A stretch of DNA of 64,000 nt from contig CATNEN010000029.1 of assembly GCA_950097015.1 (NCBI GenBank), positions 7,665,501 through 7,729,500 of the forward strand, read 5' to 3'. This stretch comes from Macrostomum hystrix. Lineage: Eukaryota > Platyhelminthes > Macrostomidae. The notes below the pieces were generated by a model, which saw only the letters and a list, made by a program, of their open reading frames with translations, did no database searches and was not told the origin of the DNA. Shown here piece by piece: positions 1 through 12,172 of this stretch. The position numbers and the translations under genes were made by a program. Each line of letters begins with the position of its first letter. The stretch's first letter is position 1.

Positions 1-447
1 GAGTGAGAGAGTCAGGAGTGACACCCAGAACAGAATGAGAGAGTCAGGAGTGACACACAGAACAGAGTGAGAGAGTCAGGAGTGACACACAGAACAGAAT
101 GAGAGAGTCAGGAGTGACACACAGAACAGAATGAGAGAGTCAGGAGTGACACCCAGAACAGAATGAGAGAGTCAGGAGTGACACACAGAACAGAGTGAGA
201 GAGTCAGGAGTGACACACAGAACAGAATGAGAGAGTCAGGAGTGACACACAGAACAGAGTGGGAGAGTCAGGAGTGACACACAGAACAGAGTGAGAGAGT
301 CAGGAGTGACACACAGAACAGAGTGAGAGAGTCAGGAGTGACACACAGAACAGAGTGAGAGAGTCAGGAGTGACACACAGAACAGAGTGAGAGAGTCAGG
401 AGTGACACACAGAACAGAGTGAGAGAGTCAGGAGTGACAGACAGAAT
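1..447. repeat. 32-bp minisatellite
   Basis: About 14 head-to-tail units of 32 bp, recognisable by gtcaggagtgacacacagaa. Units differ at a few positions (gagtgag/gaatgag, cacaca/caccca). The array begins outside the window, so its full length is unknown. Confidence 0.97.
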
Positions 448-888
448 GAGAAACTTACCAAAATATCCAGGCCCTCAGAATGGACGGTATAGATCAAGGT
501 TAGTCAGGTGCGCAATGCTATATTAAAATTTGCGGCAAAAACTAGCAAACAACACCAAAAAAACATTCTGTTGCACTTTTTGGTTGGGAAATGTCAGTCG
601 GCGAAGTTGGCCATTTATTATTTGTTATTCTCTCGGGCCTATATTTTTACTTTACAGTGCATGGAGTGCATTTTGATGGCGCAATTTAACTTGCGCTGGT
701 CTTTCACTAGCAGTCGTGCTACATCTGCCAAAAAATATTTTGAACTTTTTCAAATGCTTTTAACTTCCAGTTCAAACAAATTAAATTCAATTTTGTATTT
801 TTTTATCTAAGCTTGTAAGATAATACCACGATTTGTTATTGTTATTATCTAGTACCTAAATAGTTAAAAAACTTTATAGTTAGGGATT
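448..888. other. unassigned AT-rich spacer
   Basis: No convincing exon is seen. The open frame at 508-810 has a composition typical of random AT-rich sequence and resembles no family I know. It lies between two minisatellites. Confidence 0.6.
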
Positions 889-2490
889 ATTAAACAAGCT
901 CCCTATCTGGCAGGTGAGAGATCCTTGTTGATTAAACAAGCTTCCTATCTGACTATCTGGCAGGTGAGAGATCCTTGTTGATTAGACAAGCTCCCTATCT
1001 GACAGGTGAGAGATCCTTGTTGATTAGACAAGCTCCCTATCTGACTATCTGGCAGGTGAGAGATCCTTGTTGATTAGACAAGCTCCCTATCTGACTATCT
1101 GACAGGTGAGAGATCCTTGTTGATTAGACAAGCTCCCTATCTGACAGGTGAGAGATCCTTGTTGATTAGACAAGCTCCCTATCTGACTATCTGGCAGGTG
1201 AGAGATCCTTGTTGATTAGACAAGCTCCCTATCTGACAGGTGAGAGATCCTTGTTGATTAGACAAGCTCCCTATCTGACAGGTGAGAGATCCTTGTTGAT
1301 TAGACAAGCTCCCTATCTGGCAGGTGAGAGATCCTTGTTGATTAGACAAGCTCCCTATCTGACTATCTGGCAGGTGAGAGATCCTTGTTGATTAGACAAG
1401 CTCCCTATCTGACAGGTGAGAGATCCTTGTTGATTAGACAAGCTCCCTATCTGACAGGTGAGAGATCCTTGTTGATTAGACAAGCTCCCTATCTGACAGG
1501 TGAGAGATCCTTGTTGATTAGACAAGCTCCCTATCTGACTATCTGGCAGGTGAGAGATCCTTGTTGATTAGACAAGCTCCCTATCTGACAGGTGAGAGAT
1601 CCTTGTTGATTAGACAAGCTCCCTATCTGACTATCTGACAGGTGAGAGATCCTTGTTGATTAGACAAGCTCCCTATCTGACAGGTGAGAGATCCTTGTTG
1701 ATTAGACAAGCTCCCTATCTGACAGGTGAGAGATCCTTGTTGATTAGACAAGCTCCCTATCTGACAGGTGAGAGATCCTTGTTGATTAGACAAGCTCCCT
1801 ATCTGACAGGTGAGAGATCCTTGTTGATTAGACAAGCTCCCTATCTGACAGGTGAGAGATCCTTGTTGATTAGACAAGCTCCCTATCTGACAGGTGAGAG
1901 ATCCTTGTTGATTAGACAAGCTCCCTATCTGACAGGTGAGAGATCCTTGTTGATTAGACAAGCTCCCTATCTGACAGGTGAGAGATCCTTGTTGATTAGA
2001 CAAGCTCCCTATCTGACAGGTGAGAGATCCTTGTTGATTAGACAAGCTCCCTATCTGGCAGGTGAGAGATCCTTGTTGATTAGACAAGCTCCCTATCTGA
2101 CAGGTGAGAGATCCTTGTTGATTAGACAAGCTCCCTATCTGACAGGTGAGAGATCCTTGTTGATTAGACAAGCTCCCTATCTGGCAGGTGAGAGATCCTT
2201 GTTGATTAGACAAGCTCCCTATCTGGCAGGTGAGAGATCCTTGTTGATTAGACAAGCTCCCTATCTGACAGGTGAGAGATCCTTGTTGATTAGACAAGCT
2301 CCCTATCTGGCAGGTGAGAGATCCTTGTTGATTAGACAAGCTTCCTATCTTACTATCTGACAGGTGAGAGATCCTTGTTTACTAGACAAGCTTCCTATCT
2401 GACTATCTGGCAGGTGAGAGATCCTTGTTTACTAGACAAGCTTCCTATCTGACTATCTGGCAGGTGAGAGATCCCTGTTCAATAGACAAG
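889..2490. repeat. 42-bp minisatellite with donor-like core
   Basis: About 37 units of 42 bp, with core gacaggtgagagatccttg followed by ttgattagacaagctccc. Some units carry an extra 9-bp ctatctgac duplication, making 51 bp. Because 42 is a multiple of three, long spurious open frames exist on both strands (1653-2360 plus, 1623-2339 minus); they only decode the repeat. Every unit contains caggtgaga, a near-consensus 5' splice site. Confidence 0.97.
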
Positions 2491-3257
2491 CTCTCTATTA
2501 AACATCTACTACTTTTAGGCACCTTTTCAAATTCAAAAGTCATCGTCCTTCTTTCCTCCTTATTTATCCTTCTAAAGTTGTGTTTAACAGTTCTATGTAG
2601 TCTCCGTGTATTCTACTCCTACTATCGCCAAGCAAACAATAAGGATATTTGCCAGCCATTCGTGACCCACCTGACGACCCTGACCGGTGCAAAACCCGCA
2701 AACTCAGCGACAGAAGTCAAGGCTAAAATTAGAGTTAGACGCCGCTTAACTGTCCTCTGGTGGTATCACTATTTTCAAAGCAACGGCCTAATACGAACTC
2801 GTAGAAGACTAAATAACAATGGAAAATAAACGGCCTTAGCAAACAGATTTCAACACGCGGTGTCACAGCCGGGTTGTGCAACGAGAAATATTCACAGCTG
2901 CCGTATCAGGTTTCTGAACACTGGGTCACGGTCCCATGGGGACAAAATCGGAGCGAGGATTGAAAATCGGAAAATAATTAAGAACAGTTCAATTCTGTTG
3001 ATAATGTTCTTAGATATAGACGTACTTTTATTGTTTATGTTTCAATTGTACACTTAGTGCTTATAGAAGAAAATTTGCATTGTCTAGGATTCGAGGAAAG
3101 AAGATAGAAATAAAATGTCTGCCTGCTCCAACCAGTCGCGCAAGTCTTATTTTTGAAGATATTTTTTCTTCTTTATTAAGAGTGAAACTGGACGCAAGAA
3201 ACGTTTTTTTTAAGACGGAATCGTCAAAGTTAGCTCGTCAAAATAAGATTTTTAACA
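2491..3257. other. spacer or 5' flank of the SLC6 gene
   Basis: Mixed-composition sequence immediately upstream of the transporter start codon. It probably holds the promoter and 5' UTR. I see no clear TATA box or coding exon; the open frame reaching 2829 starts inside the minisatellite and is not supported. Confidence 0.5.
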
Positions 3258-4952
3258 ATGAAGCCTTCTTTGTCGGAGATACCACGCGAGCACTGGGACT
3301 CGCAGATTGAGTTCGTTCTGTCCACTGTTGGCTTTGCCATAGACCTGGCCAACGTCTGGCGTTTCCCCTACCTGTGCTACAAGTACGGCGGAGGTAATCA
3401 GAGCAATCTGACTGGGAGAAAGATGGTGGTTAGTTTGGGAAGATGGCTGTTAGATTGGGTGGGAAGATGGCGGTTTGAAGGATGGGAAGATGGTGGTCCT
3501 ACATATCCAACAAGCCAGGATTACATTTGAACAGAATAATATGCAGAAGGCCACCCCTCCACTCCAGGCGCCTTCCTGATTCCCTACATCGTGTGCAACG
3601 TCTTCCAAGCCATGCCCCTGCTGTACCTGGAGATCAGCCTTGGCCAGACCCAACAGGCCGGCTGCATCCAGGTGTGGGATTTGGCCCCCGCTGGCCGCGG
3701 CATAGGCGTGGCCCAGTGCTTACTGGGCATTGGCATGTTCTACTACAATGTGATGGTCGGCTGGTGCATCTACTTCTTCTTCAACTCATTCACCGCCGAC
3801 TCGCTGCCTTGGATGACCTGTGGCCACGAATTCAACACGCCCTGGTGCCGCACGGTGGAACAGTTTCGAAATCTCTCGCTGGCCAATCAGACTGGCGACT
3901 CCGTCTTGTCCTCAGTTGAGTACTTCGAGTGAGTCCTCACTTCGAGCTGTCATTCCTGTGCTGACATCCTCTTATCTAACTAGGCGGGGGTCATTCCTGT
4001 GCTGACATCCTCTTATCTAACTAGGCGGGTGTCATTCCTGTGCTGACATCCTCTTATCTAACTAGGCGGGTGTCATTCCTGTGCTGACATCCTCTTATCT
4101 AACTAGGCGGGTGTCATTCCTGTGCTGACATCCTCTTATCTAACTAGGCGGGTGTCATTCCTGAGCTGATGTCAAACACCTGCATAATGATAACAGGTAG
4201 TTGCTGTTATCAACCGTTTCAAATGCTTTTGTTCTCAGTTTGAGGACGACTTTGTGATACTTCATAAGAAGCGAATTAAACAATTAGCAGATATTTTTTG
4301 TCTGATGGGACAATAGAAGGACAATCACGCAACTTTTCTCTGTTCAACCACCAGTGAAAATTAACCTACCTTCAGCTACTAAGCAATTATCATTGAATTG
4401 GCAGTGGCTTACGCAAATTTATCAAGTTGTGTCCAACCACTTCTCTTTTATTTCAAGTCGCTAAGCATGTTATAGTTCTGAGGCACCCACTGTGCGGAGT
4501 GGAGCCTTGGCTAGCACTCCAGTTAATTAAGTTGAATTAAAATTTCGGACTACACTGAAGAGTGCATCGTAGATAGGTAATGCTACTGTAAAGTATTTTA
4601 TTTATCCAACTTTTTTCTTAGAGACATTTTTTTTTCTTCAGAGGCTCGGCCGTGGGATAAGAGGCCGTGAGATTTCGCATAAGTTGATTGTTGGGGATAG
4701 TTAAGGACACACTGGACAACAGTGACAGCGCCAGGTGAGACTCAAGGTGACACCATAGACAGGGGTAAGGGGATGCAATGACAGAGGATGGAATGCAATT
4801 GACAAGGGAGACAATGAGATTGACGGGTGAGATAATAGTATTGACAGCGAAACAATGAGATTGCCTGGGGAGAAAGGGAGACAGCAAAAGTTGCTAATAT
4901 ATTTTGCAAGGTATTTTTTCAGGGGCTTTACATTGAACTCGGACTAATTGAT

Positions 4953-4983
<31 letters not shown>

Positions 4984-7900
4984 ACAGCAGCAACAGCAGC
5001 AGCAACAGCAGCAGCAACAGCAGCAGCAGCAGCAGCAGCAGCACATTGTTCTCAATAAATTCTATACAATAAAACAATTGAGTCTTTAAGAAGAAAAAAG
5101 AAGAATAAACAGCCCTAATTAATTACTTGACAAGGCCTGACGTCTAACGGAGGGCGACCGAGTCCTGAGTATCTCAGAGCTACCTAATTCGGCTCATTCT
5201 GGTCTCTGCCCTCCCTCCACACTGCCTGCTAAAAGGCGAATGCTCTGAGCAGTGTACTCGCACTCGCTCCTCGCTTCTTCAAGCGCGCACTTGAGCAGGT
5301 GGTTTAAAGTGTGCGCGTCAATGAAAACTCCCCTTCACCCCCCTCCCTAATACTCATCTGGATGGACACTGTAAACTGAACATTTTTTTGTTATATCATT
5401 TGAGAAACTGTGAGACTCCCCGCGGGTTTCAATTGTAGCTTATGGCCAGCTTGGCTCAAACTTTATCGTATAGTGCAAGGCTCAATTATTGTCTCCACTC
5501 TTCTGATAGACAAGTAGATACGAGCGTACAATAAAAAAATATTTTTAGCTGGGTGAATGTCTATTTTAGACTGGCTCATAGCAACTGCACTTTTATTTTA
5601 ATAAGCCATAGACCTGTCCCTAGATAAGCCATAGACCTTCTCACTGTCCCTAGATAAGCCATAGACCTACTCACTGTCCCTAGATGAGCCACAGATCTAC
5701 TCACTGTCCCTAGATGAGCCATAGACCTACTCACTATCCCTAATAATAATAATAATAATAATAGTTACACTCCACGCCGACCACAGAAGTGGCCAAGAGG
5801 GGGGAGCGTCAAAACGCGCGTTTCAGTGCCAGGTCTCTGACGTGCTTCACGCCTGCCGCCTGGCTGGGTGCTCGGGCGTCTTCAAAAAGGCGGTCAATAT
5901 AGCGGGCTGTTCGTCCCTGGCCGCGCCTGCGCGGTCCCTGCGAGGTCCACAGCAGGACATCCTGCAGCGGCTCTGGGCAGTAGGCTTCGGCGCGGATGAC
6001 ATGCCCGGCCAGCCGCAGTCGCCGCTGACTCAGCAGGACAGAAGGCCGCGTTAGGCGCGCACGCTGGTACAGGGACTCGGTTGTCTCGCTGCCAGGGCCG
6101 CGGCGGGCGCCGAAAGCGGCGCGAACTAGGGCCGCATGCGCCGCGTCGAGCTGCGCCTCGAGCGCCCCGGTCATCGTCCAGGTCTCAGCATTGTACAAGA
6201 GGGCGGTCTCGACAACCGCCTGGAACAGCTGGGACCTGGCGCCGTTCGACAGGGCCTCGGAGAGTAGCACCGCCCGCACAGAACGGTAGGCGGCCCAGGC
6301 CTTGCCGCGTCGTCTCGCCAGGTCGTCGCCCACGTCAGGCACCAGTCCGCCGAGGTAGACGAACTGACGGCACTTCGGGAGCACGGTCCCGGGGCCGTCA
6401 CCGTCTCTTAGTCGAATCTCGGCAGGTAGGTTTTGCGGCACCGTCAGCACCTCGGTCTTCATGGCGTTGATAGCGAGGCCGACCCTCGCCGCCGCCGCAG
6501 TCAGGCCATCCAGCAGCCGTTGGGCGCCTTCGGCCGTCGTAGACAGCAGGGCAAGGTCGTCCGCGTAGCCGAGGACAGACAACTTCTTCTCCGGGTGCCG
6601 TCGACTAGTGCGTCTTTGAAGCAGAAAACCGTCCTCTGCAGTCGGCAGGCCGGTCCTGAGCACCCAGTCCATCACCAGCACGAAAAGAAAAGGCGCCAGG
6701 GTGTCACCCTGCAGCACTCCGGAGGTAGTGCTGAACAGGTCCGACGGTCCGTCTGGCGTCGCTACCACAGCGGTGGTGTCCTGATACAGTGCCATGATGG
6801 CGGAGATCAGCTGCTGCGGTATGTTGTAGGCACGGAGCACGTGAGGCAGCGCGCCGCGGGCCACCGAGTCGAAAGCTTTGAGAAAGTCAACAAAGATGAC
6901 AACAAGGCTTGACTGGTGGATGCGCGCCTCCTCGATGATGCGACGGAGGGCCAGGATCTGAGTCACCGTGCCACGACGGGGCCGGAACCCATTCTGCTCG
7001 TACCGCAGAAACGAGTCCAGCACAGGCTGTAACCGTGCTAACAGCACCCGGTTGAACAGCTTCGCGGCACAGGACATGAGCGAGATCCCGCGATGCTCCT
7101 CCTTCTTTGTAGTGCCCGGCTTCTTCGGGATGCCGACGATGGTGGCCTGGGTCCACTCGCGGGGCGCAGGGCCTCCCGCCAGGACGCCGTTCATCACGCG
7201 GGCCACCTCGGTGGCAACCCTTGTGACTCGCAGTGCCTCTACGGGGACCTCATCCGGACCGGGGGCGCGGCCTCCCGGTGCCCTGCGGGCGAATTCCACG
7301 ATGTCGGTGCTGGTCACTGGACTGGTGTCGAAGTCCTCCTGCCGCGGTAGCGCCACCTCGGGGGGCAGCGGCATCTCGTTCGGCAGAGTCGGCGGCGGCG
7401 CATTGACAATGGCGGCGAAGAAGGTGCGCAGCTCGTTTCTGCGCTCCTCGGCAGTATCGCCAGCCAGGTTGAGCGCCGCTTTCGTTTTGCGACCGGTGAG
7501 GGCGTTCACAACGGGCCAGACGACCCTGTTCTGCCGTTCAGGCCCGACAGAGGTGACAGCCCGGATCGCGTCGTCAACAGCGGCTTTCTGTCGACTTGCG
7601 TAGGCGTCTGCCAGGGCTTTCTCGGCATCGGATGTCGGTCGCCTGGCTCGCCGCAGCTGCTCGACAGTGCGGCGGGCCTCACGTACCTCCGGGTCGCTCG
7701 CCCAAACTGGAAGTTGCCGTGACGCGGGTTCCATAAGCGGCAGAGTCTTGGCAGCGGCAGTGGCGATGGCTGAGCTAATTGTGCTGTAGTCCGGCGCCTG
7801 CGCTGATCCCAGGGCGGTCGCGAAGGCGTACGCAAACCTGCTGCGGGTGCCTGGGTCTTGCAAGGCGCGGAAGTACCTTCTTCTAGGGCGTTTTGGTGGT

Positions 7901-10900
7901 CGGTACAGCGGATCAGAGAGCCTCAGGTCGCAGTAGAGCAGGCGATGGTCGGACCGGACAGCCAGGGGTTCCATTGTGTCGCAGTTCTGCAGCCGGCTGC
8001 GTTCGCGATGGCGAATCAGCACGTGGTCGAGCTGCGCCAAGCGGGTCGTAGCGAATCGGCCTCGCGCGTTCCGCCTCCTTCGCTTGCAGCCGGCGAAGGT
8101 CGCCAGCCGGTTGGGCGGTTTGCGGAAGCGCGTGTTGGCTGACACCAGGTCGAGCCTCGCCATCAGGTCCGCAAGCGCGGCGGTGTTGGCGTTCTGGCGT
8201 GGCGACACAAACGGGCAGCGCTGGGACCGCGGCGCTACGGCGTTGAGATCACCGAGCATCACCACAGTGTCGCGATGCGCCACCATCTCGAGCTGCTCCG
8301 ACAGGAACTCGAAGAATTCCTGCGCCTCCTGCTGATGGGCAGCTGTGGGAGCGTACGCACAGAAAAGCCGCACATTGCGGCGACGTAGTCTCACGTCCAC
8401 GCGCAGCAGTCGGGCTGACAGGCTGACGCAGCAGATGCTCTCGCGTAGCCGTGGTCCGACAAGCACGCCGACTCCTCCACGGCCTCTGCTGTCCGCTGAT
8501 GTGTAGTGCAGCGTCCAGCCGCTCCCCAGATCCTCACGGTGTAGGCCAGACTCAGCAGTGATTGACACCTCCTGCAGCATGACGAGGTCCAGCCGCAGGT
8601 CAGATGCCAGCTTTGCGAGCATGCCCCTTCTCCAGGCAGGCTTTAGCGTTCGGCAGTTAAAGGTCACTATCCCTAGATGAGCCGTTACACCTACTCACTG
8701 TCCCTAGATGAGCCACAGATCTACTCACTGTCCCTAGATGAGCCATAGACCTACTCACTGTCCCTAGATGAGCCACAGATCTACTCACTGTCCCTAGATG
8801 AGCCATAGACCTACTCACTATCCCTAGATGAGCCATAGACCTACTCACTATCCCTAGATGAGCCGTTACACCTACTCACTGTCCCTAGATGAGCCACAGA
8901 CCTACTCACTGTCCCTAGATGAGCCATAGACCTACTCACTGTCCCTAGATGAGCCATAGACCTACTCACTGTCCCTAGATGAGCCATTAGACCTACTCAC
9001 TGTCACTAGATGAGCCATTAGACCTACTCACTGTCCCTAGATGAGCCATTAGACCTACTCACTGTCCCTAGATGAGCCACAGACCTACTCACTGTCCCTA
9101 GATGAGCCATAGACCTACTCACTGTCCCTAGATGAGCCATAGACCTACTCACTGTCCCTAGATGAGCCATTAGACCTACTCACTGTCACTAGATGAGCCA
9201 TTAGACCTACTCACTGTCCCTAGATGAGCCATTAGACCTACTCACTGTCCCTAGATGAGCCATTAGACCTACTCACTGTCCCTAGATGTCACTAGATGAG
9301 CCATCTACGAATTATACCCCTCCTTTGAAGGGGTTGAATTACGAATCCCCTTTCTCCTACTCACTGTCCCTAGATGAGCCATTAGACCTACTTACTGCCA
9401 CAGGCCTACTCACGGTCACTAGATGAGCCATTAGACCTACTCACTGCCACAGGCCAACTTACTGTCACTAGATGAGCCACAGGCCTACTTACTGTCACTA
9501 GATGAGCCACAGGCCTACTCACTGTCACTAGATGAGCCAAAGACCTACTCACTGTCACTAGATGAGCCACAGACCTACTCACTGTCACTAGATGAGCCAC
9601 AGATCCACTTACTGTCACTAGATGAGCCACTAACTCTCTATTGATAAGCTGAAACTATTTCTAAAAGCCATTTTTGCTAATTAATTTAATTATTTCATCA
9701 ATGTCCGCACTAGACTACTGTCTCTCAACTAAGTAGAAAGTATGGTATATAAATTTTCGGTCAGGCGCGGCCTACTGGCGGTGCACCAGAGCCCGAACAT
9801 CGAGACTCTGGGCAGGCCTCGCTTTGTCCTGGCGGCTTGCATCTTTCTAGCGTACCTGATCATTTTCTTCTCTCTGTGGCGCGGAATCAAATCCTCCGGC
9901 AAGGTGGTGTACGTCACCGCCACCATGCCTGTTGTGCTGCTCGTCATCCTGTTGATCAACGGGGTCCAGCTGCCCGGCGCCAGCAAGGGCATCGACTACT
10001 ACATTCGGCCTGATGTGACCAAGATTGACATCTTTGTGAGCCATCTTTTTTCTGCTGTCTCTGTTTGTACTTGTTCTATGAAAACTACATTATCATATTT
10101 CCAGAATTAATTCGACACATTTTTTCTCCCATCTCGCTTTTTCTCCTTCCTCAGTATTAATCTTGTGCCGTTCCTTCGTTTCTACCCCTTCTACCCTTCT
10201 ACCTCTTCTTCCCATTCACCCTTTTCTCCCCCTTCTCCATCCTCCTTCTCCCCCTTCTCAGTCCACTTTCTCCCCTTTCTCCCTCCACTTTCTCCCCTTT
10301 CTCCCCTTTCTCCCCTTTCTCCCCTTTCTCCCCTTTCTCCCTCCTCTTTCTCCCCCTTCTCCCTTCTCTTTCTCCCCCTTCTCCATCCACTTTCTCCCCT
10401 TCTCCCTCCTCCTTCTCCCCTTCTCCATCCTATTTCTACCCTTCTTCCTCCACTTTCTCCCCCTTCTCCATCCACTTTCTCCCCTTCTCCCTCCTCCTTC
10501 TTCCCTTCTCCCTCTTCTTTATCCACTTTCTCCCCTTATCCCTCCTCCTTCTCCCCTTCTCCTCCTATTTCTACCCTTCTTCCTCCACCTTCTCCCCTTT
10601 ATCCCCTTTCTCCCTCCTCTTTCTCCACTTTCTCCCCTTTATCACCCTTCTCCCTCCTCTTTCTCCCCTTTCTCCCCTTTCTCCCCTTTCTCCCTCCTCT
10701 TTCTCCCCCTTCTCCATCCTCTTTCTCCTCTTTCTCCCTTTTCTCCCCTTTCTCCCTCCGCTTTCCTCGCTTCTCCTCTTTCTCACTTCTCTTTCTCCCC
10801 CTTCTCCCTCCTCTTTCTCCCCTTTCTCCCCTTTCTCCATCCACTTTCTCCCCTTCTCCCTCCTCCTTCTCCCCTTCTACCCATCTACCATTTCTTTACA

Positions 10901-11598
10901 TTTGCCCCGTTCTCCCTTTCTGCCTCCACTTTCTCCCCCTTCTACCTTCGACCTCTTTTTCTCATTCTCCCTTTTCCCCCCTTTTACCTCCAAATTCTGC
11001 CTCATCTCCCTCCATTCTCATTATTCTCCCCTTCTCTGCTTAAATTTGCACCTCCGCCTTCTTTGCATTCGCAAAATGTCTTTAATATATTTTTACGAGA
11101 TCTAAAACTTCCAGAAATCCTATTCTCGTTTGTCTCGATGATCGCCGATCGCTCAGATCCATCTAAACGTCTTCCGCACTACCCTACAATGTTTCCCTGT
11201 TAACACCGGCAGGCATGGATCGAGGCCTCCGTGCAGGTGTTCTACTCCACAGCCGCCGGATTTGGTGGGCACCTGAGCCTATCGAGCTACAACAAGCGCA
11301 ACAGCAACTGCTACCGGGACGCCATCATCACCATCGTCTGCAACGCCTGTTTCAGCTTTCTGGCCGGCTTTGTAGTGTTCTCCTACCTGGGCTACATGGC
11401 GGACCTCACCAACCGCAGTGTGGACGCTGTGGCTGCTGACGGTGGGTGAATCTCAACACAATACTCAATGCTAATTGGCGGTATTTTCATTGCTCAGTGC
11501 TCAGTGCTCAGTATTCAGTGCTCAGTATTCAGTGCTCAATGCTCATTGATCAGTGCTCAGAGCTTAGTGTTTAGTGCTCAGTATTCGGTGCTCAGTAT

Positions 11599-11638
<40 letters not shown>

Positions 11639-11794
11639 ATTCAGTGCTCATTATTCAGTGCTCAATGCTCATTGATCAGTATTCAGTGCTCAGTATTCAG
11701 TGCTCAGTGCTCAGTGCTCAGTATTCAGTGCTCAATGCTCATTGATCAGTGCTCAGAGCTTAGTGCTTAGTGCTCAGTATTCAGTGCTCAGTAT

Positions 11795-11879
<85 letters not shown>

Positions 11880-11913
11880 GAGTATTCAGTGCTGAGTATT
11901 CAGTGCTCAGTAT

Positions 11914-11952
<39 letters not shown>

Positions 11953-11989
11953 GCTGAGTATTCAGTGCTGAGTATTCAGTGCTCAGTAT

Positions 11990-12053
<64 letters not shown>

Positions 12054-12087
12054 GAGTATTCAGTGCTCAGTATTCAGTGCTCAGTAT

Positions 12088-12172
<85 letters not shown>

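Noticed and set aside
1209..2360. Repeat-coded frames on both strands (LLIRQAPYLTGERS and SNQQGSLTCQIGS types)
   Set aside because: 42-bp minisatellite; simultaneous opening on both strands shows it is periodicity, not a gene.
4618..4887. 89-codon minus-strand frame in SLC6 intron 2
   Set aside because: Low-complexity sequence with loose gacagg/gacaatgag words and no domain; probably decayed tandem repeat.
10163..11203. Pro/Ser/Phe-rich 346-codon frame and its Gly/Glu/Arg/Lys-rich antisense frames
   Set aside because: Polypyrimidine tract lacks stop codons by composition; it lies between two verified SLC6 exons.
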